This document shows positions 50,001 through 58,900 of a stretch of 64,000 nucleotides of DNA, one piece after another. The translations under genes and the position numbers were made by a program. The stretch is from Cladocopium goreaui (lineage: Eukaryota > Sar > Dinophyceae > Suessiales > Symbiodiniaceae), in contig CAMXCT020001835.1 in NCBI GenBank assembly GCA_947184155.2, positions 462,001 through 526,000 on the forward strand, given 5' to 3'. How positions within the stretch are numbered: position 1 is the stretch's first letter; each line of letters starts with the position of its first letter. Under the pieces are notes generated by a model that had not been told where the DNA came from, ran no database searches, and saw only the letters and a list, made by a program, of their open reading frames with translations.

Positions 50001-52607
50001 AACAAAGAATCTGTAGGATTGAGCTGTCAATTCCTTTCTGCTATCCACAAATTGTCGAAGCTTGTTCAGAGCAAAAACTGTGAAATGGCTGAAGCTAGCA
50101 GGTGCTTCATCTTCATACAGATCGATTGCCATGATCATCATTTTTGTGGAAAACGAGAAATGCCGTTCAGGTTCAGGGATGACTGTTTTCTTGTTCATGG
50201 GAACTGTAATTCCTTGGATAGTCATGTCATACCCATGTGTGTTCAACTCCAGTGCATCCAAAATGTTACCATCACGGTCCTTCTTTCTCTTGCAGAAATC
50301 TCCCCAGAGTTTGTTGTTCTCTCTAATGAACTGATCAAGATGCTTGGTGTAAAAGACAAAGACTGCTTCTGAGAGATACTCCATGTCCTTCTGTATTGCT
50401 AAGTCTCTTTCGTATAGCAAGAACTTCTCTCTCCATTCGTCTCTGTTGATACTGTGTCTGTCTTCCCAACCTGTTGGGGCAACTTGACCTCGCATCCAGT
50501 CTGTCCAATATTGTCGACAAGAGTTCATGTAACCTTCCATGGCGTCAATGTCTCTTTCTCGATGGAAGTGTGCCAACATGCGTCCAATCTCCCAAGCTCT
50601 TGTGAAGAGTAAGCATAGATGTCCTGTCCATGGTAATTTCTCCCAATCTGAGCGAGTGATCGATTGTCTACGAAGTGCTATCTTTTGTGAAGAGAGTAGT
50701 AGGTTCCATTCACGCAGAACTATCACTTTTTCTCCTGAGGAGTTCTTGATGAGTTCACCGCTCTCTTCTCTTGCACAGACAATTCCTGCCTCATACAGGA
50801 CCCAGGGATTCGATGCAGAAATTGAACTTTTGGTAGCCTGTTCTACCACAGGGTCTACGATATCATCTGGTGGATCTTCTGCTTCCCAGAGATTGACAGC
50901 CTCTTCACCCATTGGGTCGTCATGGACGTCCACTGATGGCTCCTCTTGTTGATTGTCTTGAGCATCTTGTTGAGGATCATCATGTTGTGGTGATTCTGGA
51001 CTTCCTGATGAGGAGCGTTGTTGCTCCCATACATCTTGAGGTTCCTCTCTTTCTTGAGAGCGTCCTCTTCTTGATGGTTGTTCATATGGATTTTCCATGG
51101 TTTCATCAGCCTGCGCAGATACCTCTCTTTCTTGAGAGCCTTCTGCTGCAGCACCATAGATTGATTCCACAACCGGGTCAAAGTCATTCTCGTTGCATAG
51201 TGGTGTACCAAAAACCAATCTTCCATAGTTTTGTGGAACCTGTTGACCCATGAACTCCCATGCTGTGATTCTGACTTCCTCAGGAATGTCTTGTCCAGGA
51301 ATAAATGTTGGACCTTTCTCCTTCATGACATGGTTCCATGTTGTGTTGGTGTGCCATGAACCACCTGTAACCGATGGAGGTAGAGAGTGACCACGTCCTT
51401 GATGAACAACGTTGCATGCAATGGTAGGGAGTTGTTCCTTGACGTGGAGGTACTGGAAAGGAATGTCACCATGAAATAAAATGACACCATTCTTTGTCAG
51501 ATAGAGTTGGTTGTCCACAATAAAACTTGGATCCAACACGAGGTACACTGATCGCCTATAGTTTCTTGGAGGCTTCGTGCCCTCTGCCATCCTTATGTAG
51601 CCCTGACCATTGTCATTGTGATACATGAAGTGAACTGCATCCCTTCTGCCTTTTCCACTTCCTTTCACCAAGGTCTTCAGGCCTGATTGTTGAATGGAAT
51701 CTAAATTCACGTAATCAGTGACATGAAAAATCCAGCCCAAACTCATAGCCTCATCATATGTCAGTTGGTGGTGTGCCACAGTGGGATCGACAACTTGGTT
51801 GCTATGTCCTTGAAAAGCACCAAGACGAACGTCGAATGGATACTCTGCCATTGAGCTATATGGGTACCACTGCCATCTCATGGAGATCTCAACAAAGAAA
51901 CGTTGTTTTGGATTACACAGTAACATAGCAGCAAAATCTGCTCCAGACATGTGATATTCCTTTGGATTGTCTCCTTGCATCTGATCAAACAGTAAGGAAA
52001 TGTTCATAGCTCCACTGGCAGTGAATAACGTTTTGTCTCTGCAATGTCTCAACACATTGGATAGCCTCTTGCTACATGACATATAATAACTTCTCCTTGA
52101 TGAGCTAGTCATGTCCACGTGGAAATCATTGCATCGTTCATCAAACCAGTTTTCTTCTGCCTGAGTTGTAAAGCCACAGAGATACTTCAGAAAACTTGAA
52201 GTCCATTTCAAAGATTCATCAAATTCTCCATGACTAGTTCCCCAGTGCAAAATCCAAGCTATTGCGTCCATGAACATTTCATGTCTGTCAGTTGGTCTCA
52301 TGTTGTGTGGACCCATCAATGTATGTAAATTGCGCTCTCTCTTCTTCCTCACTTGCTCGTGAGCCTGAAACCAATCTGTTTGGCGCCTGTAATCATAGCA
52401 AAATGATAAATGATCCTCATCGGGCAATGTCGATGGTGTTCGAAATTGGTCAGCTGGGATTTCCTCTGATCTTCTCAGAGCATATCCATCAGCTGAATGT
52501 CTTCGACTAAAATCATAGCCTTGATGTTCTTGACCTCGAGTGTTCGATTGTGCCTGATCACTAGATGCTGCGGCTGAGGCCCTGTTCCACCGGCTAGAGC
52601 TCGACAT
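47022..52607 (-). CDS. ORF2: Tpt1/KptA-like RNA 2'-phosphotransferase plus EEP-like nuclease
   Basis: About 1860 codons from ATG at 52607; the frame is open upstream to 52658 but lacks another ATG. Residues about 180-385 match Tpt1/KptA, the NAD-dependent enzyme that removes RNA 2'-phosphates: SKRLSNVLRHC (R187-H188), VRLGAFQGHS (R261, H268), GWIFHVTDY (H295, where the family has HGT), GRRDAVHFM (Arg near 321), VYLVLDPSFIV and LTKNGVILFHGDIPFQYL. The catalytic Arg-His-Arg-Arg set appears present. Residues about 440-620 and 930-1290 are acidic, disordered linkers with SQERE/SSEKEE motifs. About 1437-1700 resembles an endonuclease/exonuclease/phosphatase fold: AMFWNLGNW (Asn), FMNCEAGSL (Glu), FIAGDGNKA (Asp-Asn), VVEWGHSRL (His). 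Basic C-terminus. No reverse transcriptase. Same strand as pol, in the place where some elements carry an extra ORF. Tpt1 call good; EEP call moderate; any role in the element is inferred. Confidence 0.75.
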   Translation of the reverse strand: MSSSSRWNRASAAASSDQAQSNTRGQEHQGYDFSRRHSADGYALRRSEEIPADQFRTPSTLPDEDHLSFCYDYRRQTDWFQAHEQVRKKRERNLHTLMGPHNMRPTDRHEMFMDAIAWILHWGTSHGEFDESLKWTSSFLKYLCGFTTQAEENWFDERCNDFHVDMTSSSRRSYYMSCSKRLSNVLRHCRDKTLFTASGAMNISLLFDQMQGDNPKEYHMSGADFAAMLLCNPKQRFFVEISMRWQWYPYSSMAEYPFDVRLGAFQGHSNQVVDPTVAHHQLTYDEAMSLGWIFHVTDYVNLDSIQQSGLKTLVKGSGKGRRDAVHFMYHNDNGQGYIRMAEGTKPPRNYRRSVYLVLDPSFIVDNQLYLTKNGVILFHGDIPFQYLHVKEQLPTIACNVVHQGRGHSLPPSVTGGSWHTNTTWNHVMKEKGPTFIPGQDIPEEVRITAWEFMGQQVPQNYGRLVFGTPLCNENDFDPVVESIYGAAAEGSQEREVSAQADETMENPYEQPSRRGRSQEREEPQDVWEQQRSSSGSPESPQHDDPQQDAQDNQQEEPSVDVHDDPMGEEAVNLWEAEDPPDDIVDPVVEQATKSSISASNPWVLYEAGIVCAREESGELIKNSSGEKVIVLREWNLLLSSQKIALRRQSITRSDWEKLPWTGHLCLLFTRAWEIGRMLAHFHRERDIDAMEGYMNSCRQYWTDWMRGQVAPTGWEDRHSINRDEWREKFLLYERDLAIQKDMEYLSEAVFVFYTKHLDQFIRENNKLWGDFCKRKKDRDGNILDALELNTHGYDMTIQGITVPMNKKTVIPEPERHFSFSTKMMIMAIDLYEDEAPASFSHFTVFALNKLRQFVDSRKELTAQSYRFFVEHAYNQFFQHEAFHQSARARTKVRECGSGDFHTSTKLDGYIWVAGKDKIAHIPESEQQNVDMEDHDDDDAEDDLEFLPRLQVFVRKEEEKASGSQEREEEGVCSQEREETQPQQEDEVLPDANPRRNMEDRQGLFLVRQLKPEHRRILQDITLAGQSILTGDDLEGGQPLERGDISFFSLWLMMSALSDASFSTFMEQYAPMMGYEICYDMYHEFKLDIDQVLRENEHLGAENFFGAEDPDLVDDDPDTPLPDLQRPGAGDPEYKHTIESLNIEDKHIVLETDDDKLVECTLKWISMCNQNVQQKIKDSFVKPEERQEKEEDEEEEIAVEEKEEEKDTQEPHVPAEGSSEKEESAPPERSSEKEESGEKKTDIQDDETAPEVKPAIRLYYGQDITGNEDDSVFRKLKDCFSDDYHGEWAGFYNKGYPASSKHRHMFWHVKYRKTMSPHQDYWYHLTDDQLMVEYIARHKDQNPQLELQELNQRIEYGCSDPRMHPLHQDKAERSSKEAEKRIDDDFGNLTRVLQDYVEDHKVLPYCMILHSLAYRYLGGGLSDPTYKDAEFPYRSSPQITAMFWNLGNWCRNRFEKCPVPERFQQFIPHIDYTIDEDHEKFDENKSQFNNYFINVIKNFGGHLFMNCEAGSLYPHRERLNEVDFKTCFNDYHDLMVAARLGKDGYIKQIAGYHTDDNDTRVRQVSWAIFEVSWGKTKDRDTDEIVDLTRARMRMTRVCVYHVGQKYASDSAGIVGECLAVMAFECARYQVDFIAGDGNKACYYSTPKSPGVPTYQHSLIQFWINRMVGVATQAMRKYFDSSCPPIRVKHFISCSYRDLDFLATHLDGITTATYTDELMNKTNGKGDCCMLTVVEWGHSRLMCEEHPEDFEDEDHMNYVGEFYFKVNETCLHGDHNIFMVAPNDRDAHNPILIHLDPSDMSWNERHHYKQAYKKKQYADTRKERQKEKKRKAYEDQASTYQGNTEWGGSSSSSSRPWRSSFWL
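51045..51060 (+). repeat. Mini-hairpin type element (representative of 11)
   Basis: TTC-CTCTC-TTTCTT-GAGAG-C. The same 16-nt architecture, always preceded by CCTC and followed by GAGC on the plus strand, occurs at 48909, 48945, 49677, 49707, 51123, 52348 and 52464 (ORF2) and at 54326, 58658 and 59705 (Gag-Pol). A shortened form lies in the 5' LTR at 61772. The two inner stem bases change in a paired way: TC/GA, CT/AG, AC/GT, TA/TA, TG/CA. Confidence 0.7.
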
Positions 52608-52651
52608 GTTGAAGAAACAGTGCGATCCTCGAGACTCTGCCTTTTGAGCCG

Positions 52652-52668
52652 CAGGCACAAATTCAAAA
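52652..52668 (+). repeat. 17-bp direct repeat, right copy
   Basis: CAGGCACAAATTCAAAA, 6 bp downstream (element sense) of the RNase H tail stop at 52674-52676. Confidence 0.9.
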
Positions 52669-52673
52669 AATAG

Positions 52674-52934
52674 TCAAGAATCCCTCAAGGTGTCACCTAA
52701 CAGAAATACATCATGTCTGAAATCAACATGACTGCAAACTGTTGGCAACCATGACCTGAGGTAAGCCTTGTGTTCCAGTAATGATCTGAATGGTGGATGA
52801 GCATCAACTTCCTTAAGAACACCTTGTCGAACAGCATCAATAAGATTCTGAGGATTGGCAGACTTCTTGGTCAAACAATCGGCTAAACACCATTGAGTTC
52901 TGATATGTGACAAGTCAGCAATGAACCTGAACAT
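52674..52934 (-). pseudogene. Frameshifted C-terminal RNase H tail of pol
   Basis: Out of frame with the main polyprotein by one base. Reads SHIRTQWCLADCLTKKSANP, the standard copia C-terminal RNase H motif (HxxT...LADxLTK), and ends LRDS-stop at 52674. The main frame leaves this homology at about 52924-52930, where a single-base loss explains both frames. It is a mutation or assembly error; the break would remove the end of RNase H from this copy. Confidence 0.8.
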
Positions 52935-55900
52935 GCTTCTTTCCTAAGCATCTGAATCATATGAATGGTCTCTTGTTGTTCAGGAACATGAGTAGTGCTG
53001 GCAGTAGTCACAAGATTGTTTGCATCAGTCCTCATATGAATCTCACTTGAAAGTCCAGTGATGTCCTTGATCAGTCCTCTCAACATTTGACATGTACCAT
53101 AACACTTCATGAGTGCATACAACTCTGCAACAGTTGTGCTCAACGTGGTACGTTTGATTTTGGTTGATTCAAAGAAAATAAGAGAACCTCTGGTGTTTTT
53201 GCTCTTTTCCTTTCTCGGTTCAGCCATGAAAATAACCATTGCGCGCTGTGAAGATTTATCGCTGTTGTTCCTAAACGCTGCATCTGGCATTGCAACTAAT
53301 CTAGGATCACCTTGAAGTGGCCAGAACATAAGTTCCATCGGGTCACCTACAATTTGCCTACAAAGTTTGTTCAGCGTTTTGCAATCACCTATGGTGGGGG
53401 AAGCAGCGGCAGAAGCACAACGTGAAAACTGATAACACGACTGAAATTGAGTTCTTGATTGTAACCAATTGATACTACCTAAGAGTGATCTATAGGCAGT
53501 GTGGAGATCCTTGTCACATTTGTCTTCATCCTTCAACCCTTTTGGTATGACAACCTCAGTAAGTTCACTGACGCAAAGTGATTGTTCAACAGTGATGTGT
53601 GATTTCTTCTTGGTCTTTTCATCAATGATCCATTTCACACGTTGACCAGTGAACATCAAATCATTCACATCTTCATGACCAATCTTGAATTGTGACTTGA
53701 CAACTTTCTTGAACTTCTCCAGAAACTCTGGAGTTCCAGTAATGAACAAGTCGTCAACATGCAAACAACACATGCCAATAGGTTTTCTTCCCTTGGCATT
53801 ACTGCCATTCACAGGGTCCATGAAGTGTTCCAAGAGTTGTTCAACAATCTCAGGTGTCAACTGTGGTGTCGTGGCAAGATAAGTACGCTCTGAAGGTAAG
53901 AAGACTGAAACAAGTACTTCAGCTTCTTCTTCCAAACTTATGGAAACATTGTCCTTGTTCATGTCATGATTCATCTCAAGCAACCACCAAACTCCTTTCC
54001 TCTTCACAATAGAAGTTCTCAAGTGAAACTTCTTTCGATCATAATGTGAATCAGGAGTTCTCAAAGCTTTTGCACGATAGGCAACTTGAGCATGACCATT
54101 TTCAAAAGGATACCAACCAGACTTGTGTTCAACAGATTCCAAAAACTTCAACAAAGTTTCATCAACAACAGGAGTCCAAGCACAATCTTCAACCTTCTTC
54201 TCCTTGAACTCTTTCCTCTGTTTCCACGTTTGGGTTTGTTGATAGCAAGCTGAAAACAATCTTTCTTCAACCAGAAGAGACTTATGAACTTCCTCAGCAA
54301 TGTCGGAGGATTCATCACGCGTTTCCTCACCGTCTTGTGAGCTTACGTAGTATGTCACAGGTGCTGGTTCTGTTGCCTCAGAGTCAGCAAAGCTAACCTG
54401 TTTTGGCTCCTTAAAAGCACCATCATAGCATACATATGTACACCTGTCAGCTCTTGTTGGTTGAATACCAAGCGAAATCAGAAATTTGTCAAGGCGGTTC
54501 CACCATCTACGTGGTGCGTCCGCAAGTCCATAGACGGAACGAGTGCACAAACCAACCAAGTAAGGAGGCAAACCAATGTCAGTAGGCAACTGAACATGGA
54601 TAACGCGGCGGTCTAAGTCGTATGTTTCCCCCTGAAGGAAGGCAGTTTTCAAGTCTAAATGGAGTAAATCCCAGTACATCGAGGCTGCATGCTGAGATGC
54701 CACACGAAAACCATACCTGGTAGCAGTAGGACTGTCAGTCTGTAAGTCATACTTTTGAGCATCTTGAAAGCCTCTACATACCCATCTAGCCTTGAACTTC
54801 TTGAACTGTCCATCCTTATCAACCTTGATTGTAAGCACCCATCTGCCAGTGACATAGTTATCAATCTTATGACGTCTCTTGTCTCTGAAAGTCATGGCAG
54901 TGAAATCCAGAAAACTTCTGAATTCTTCAAGCTTGGCTTGTTTGATCTCCTTAGCATACTTTCTCAAGACTTCTTGAGTGATAACTGATTCTGCCTTTGG
55001 CTGCTTCTTTCCATTCTTGGCAAGATACTGTTCAAACTGTTTGAATCCAGTAACATCGTATGAACCAAACTCAGGTGCAGCTTGGACCTTTGGTCCTAAA
55101 GGAACGAAAACAGTACCATCAACATCGACAAAATGAGAGTGGTCTGATGTGTAAGGTTCAGTGTCCACATCTTCTTCCTGAAGCTGAGCAATGTCATCCT
55201 CAGTCAAAACAGGAGTGTCGTCTGTTTCATATGGTTCTGTTTCATCATCATCATGTTGTGATGATACCAATTCTGGTGTTCCTTGTGAAGACTGCTGTTG
55301 CGCTGGCTGCGCAAAGTCACCTGGCGTAAACGATGTTGGTGTAGTAGTAGGCAATGGAATTGTATTATCATGTGAACTTGAGGCAGTAGGATCATGTAAA
55401 GGTCCTTCATCTTCATCTTCATGAGGTTTCTGAGTAGGAACTGAAATTGGCTGAACATGACCTGGTAATTGAACCTTTGGCCTCTTGATAATCACCTTTG
55501 CCTTTGCCTTTGGTAAAGCATCAGTAGAATCAGTTGAGATCTGTCTCTGTTTCCTTTGAACTCTGATAGGCTCTGACGTTGGATCAGGTCCTGGTGGAGA
55601 ATCGTCATCTTGTCCAGGATCAGCAATCTCTTCGATTGGAATGTCAGGATTGGAAAACGGAGTTGATGGTGAACTTGGTTGATGTGTTTCCCCCGAGTCC
55701 TGTATTCCTGGCATATCCAAATCATCATCAGGTGGTGGTCCATAATCATCTGGAATGATGTACTCTTGATCATCATCATCACCTGGATCAGGTCCAGTAT
55801 TGTAATCAGGTTGATTATCATCATCCAGAGGATCATCTGGTTCATCACCACTCAACATCTCATCATCATTTGGTGGAACATCACCATGCTGATCTGGATG

Positions 55901-58900
55901 AATGGGATCGTCACCATTTGGTGGAGTGCTACTTGAACTAGGAGGATCTTCAACTCTCCTTTTGATAGCACCAGTCGTTTCTCGTGAAAAGACGATCATA
56001 CTCCATTCATGGATTTTGAACTGTTCATGATGTGGATACAACTGTGACACAAACATGAAGTAAACATGATCATAGTCACCAGGTTTCCAAATGAGTAAGA
56101 CAGCATCTTCAGGATGTTGAAACAAAGGATTCACTCTTCCATAAGTTCCTCTGAACACACTGCAATCTTCAAAGTACATTTGAGGCAATGTCTTCTTTCT
56201 GACATCTTGAAGTCCAGGAATCAGTTCAATGATTCTGGGGTCAGTTGATTCTCTGACACTAGCCTCTGTACTCCTTGGCAACTGATCAATCTTCCTCAAT
56301 GTTTGAACAAGTAACTGAGTGGTAAACCTCTGTGGAAGAATGTGCTTCAACGGCACTGGAATCGAGGTCTCAACATTATGCAAGTCTTGCAACAAACATG
56401 AGCACTCAGGTTCACGGTCCAAAAACATTGAAGTGCCACACAATGCTCCATCATCAAAATGTTCCAACAGATCTTCAAACAAGAAACATTGTCTCATGTT
56501 CTGCAAAGGTACAAGTTGTGTGAACTGCGCAATGAATGAACACAAGTGAGATGGTAAGACCTTCCATTGTGGATCATTCCAAAGCTTCCCTTCTCTATTG
56601 AAGGCATGCTGTGGTTCCAACATGTCAAAGTCTTCATCATGATTGTAATACACACGCAAGTTCTTGATTGAAGGATCACAACGACAGTAATTTGTCATGT
56701 CAAGGTTGAAACAACCAATGTGATACTTGATTCTGTCCTTCTGAAATTTCTTCCAAGCCAAAAACTGAGCAAATCCTGAATCAGGTGGTGCAATCACCAA
56801 GAAACCTTTTCCTCGGTCAGCTTGCCATTTCATCACATCAAGGCAAAACTTGAATACCGAGTATTTCCAGGAATTTGGTGAAGGATTTGTGATCAACACG
56901 TATTCAGGATCAAGCTTCTCAAGTTGTTTCCAAACTTGGTTTTGTTTCTTTTTACTGTTGAAACTCCAACCATGCTTGTGGTCAATGGGTTCACCAACCT
57001 TCATGTTCAATCGTGCCATGTGCCAACTAAGACCAGTGTTGCTACTGAAAAGTTCCACAACATCACACTTGCCAGTTTGACAGAACCAGTGAGCTTGTTC
57101 ACCTAAGTAGGCTTCAGCATATTCAGCTATGTCTGGTTCATAGTCATCTTCATCTTCAACTGCAAGTGGAACAGGTTCTGATGTGTCAAGTCCAGGAACA
57201 GCAACATCATGCCATTCATCATGGTCACGTCTCACCTTCGATTGATTAACACGCATGACTGCGTTGTCAACATGAACATTGACCATAGCACCTTCCTGAG
57301 AGATAACAGTACCTCTGATCCATCTTTCCTTCTTCCATGCCTTTGAAGCAATAGCATTAGCATTGACAGGGGAACTCCAAACGAAAACCTTGTCACCTGG
57401 TTTGTAAGGTCCATCTGATGGCATTGTTCGTTTGGCCATGTCATGTCTGAGGTCAGCAGCTTGTCTGGCTTCCTGATGTGCCCTCAGCGCTAACCTTTGC
57501 AACTCGAGTTGTGTTTTGTCTTCAGGTAAAGGATCAACACTAAGTTGAGCAGGATCAGAAGTCTCAATATCCAGAAGATCTGGTGGTCTTCTACCAGTGG
57601 CAATTTCCAAAGGAGAATAACCACTAACAGTGAGTTGAGTGTTTCTGGCCCAAACAGTACGCTTCACAGCTTCTCTGATGGTGATTCCTTTGAACCTATC
57701 ATCTTCAAGGTTCTTGGACATGATTTGCCATTGTCGTTTGAAAAGTCTAACAGCTGATTCAGCTCTGTTAGGCCATGGGGTTCTTGAACCACAGGGACAT
57801 TCTTTGATACCATGAGTTCGGTAATAAGTCAGAAAGTCTTCTTGAAAGAAAGCTTCATCACCCACGATGGCTTTAGGCATACAATTGTGTTCATCACTCC
57901 ACAACCTTAGAGCCTGAATGGTCTCCTTGTTGTTCAGTGAGTTTTGTGCCGTAGCCCAAAGTAAGTTGGTTGCACCATCAAGAACAAGCAACACCATGTA
58001 CTTGTTCTTCCTCAACTGAATTTCAGCATGATCAACAAAGATAACATCTCCAAAGTTGGTGGATCGTATGCCTGAAATTCTGGCTCGCGGCGGTGGTGCA
58101 ATTGAAGTACTACACACACGACACTTGTTGTACATCTCCTCATACTTCTGATAAACAGAGTCAGGAAGTCCTAACATGGAAGTCCTTCGTCTGAATTGAG
58201 TAGGAGACATGTGATAGTGTTTAATGTGAAGCTTGTAAAGTTCCACACTATCCTCCAGTTTCCTGAGCATCTTTCTGTATGCTGGTGTCATGGCTTGCAC
58301 TTCACTACCAGGCAGTGGAATCGAAACTCGCCTAGGCTCAAGAGCATCACTACCTAGTTTCTCAACTTGACTTTCTGAATCTTGCTTACCACGGTTGCGC
58401 GCAGGTGCAGAATGTTTTGGTTCAATGACTTGAGGTTCATCTGAATCAATCTTGTCCAAACCTAATTCCCTAGCTACCTTGTCAAGCTCATCTTCTTCAT
58501 CAAGCTTGGGATAGGAGACAACAACCTTCTTTCTTGATGAACCTGATTGAGAGTCATCGACAACTTGAGGTTTCTGCTTACCTACGTGTCTTTTGGCTGC
58601 AGGTGGACCTACCTCAATCTTTTTCGAGCCTGGTCCATTTGAAATCGGTTTGCCTTCCTCCTTCTTTAAGGAGCTTGGCTTCTTCTTCTGTACACCTGAT
58701 GGCACTGAAGAGGCTGACTCAGGGTGAAAAAGATCATCAATGTTTCCACGAAAGGGCTTTGCACGATCAATGTCACTTCTGACAATGTCATCTGGGATCA
58801 CGTAGTCCTCGTTGATCTTGTAGATGGTCTTGCCCTTCCAGAACTCTTCACTCTGTTCAGAAAACCTCTTCTTCTCAGTGCGCCAGTTGTCCTTGTGAAG

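Larger units (their letters stand above)
46382..52651 (-). mobile_element. 6.27-kb segment between pol and 3' LTR, flanked by 17-bp direct repeats
   Basis: The plus-strand sequence CAGGCACAAATTCAAAA occurs at 46365-46381 and 52652-52668. In the right-hand copy it follows the pol end; in the left-hand copy it touches the 3' LTR. This is what a target-site duplication made by insertion of the segment would look like. Alternatively the repeat is part of a recombination that captured ORF2. In element orientation the segment begins CGGCTCAAAAGG; the GGCTCAA resembles the last bases of the dinoflagellate spliced leader (7-nt match only). No poly(A) is seen at its 3' end. Confidence 0.6.

Noticed and set aside
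50732..50742. CTCCTGAGGAG as another mini-hairpin
   Set aside because: Has almost no loop and lacks the GAGC/CCTC flanks of the family.
52640..52652. Intact dinoflagellate spliced-leader relic at ORF2 start
   Set aside because: Only GGCTCAA matches; the AGCCATTTT part is missing, so it is mentioned as weak support and not annotated. GGCTCAAG also occurs by chance inside the LTR.
52883..52940. Programmed frameshift in RNase H
   Set aside because: No slippery sequence or structure is evident, and such a site at the extreme C-terminus would be unusual; a one-base loss is simpler.
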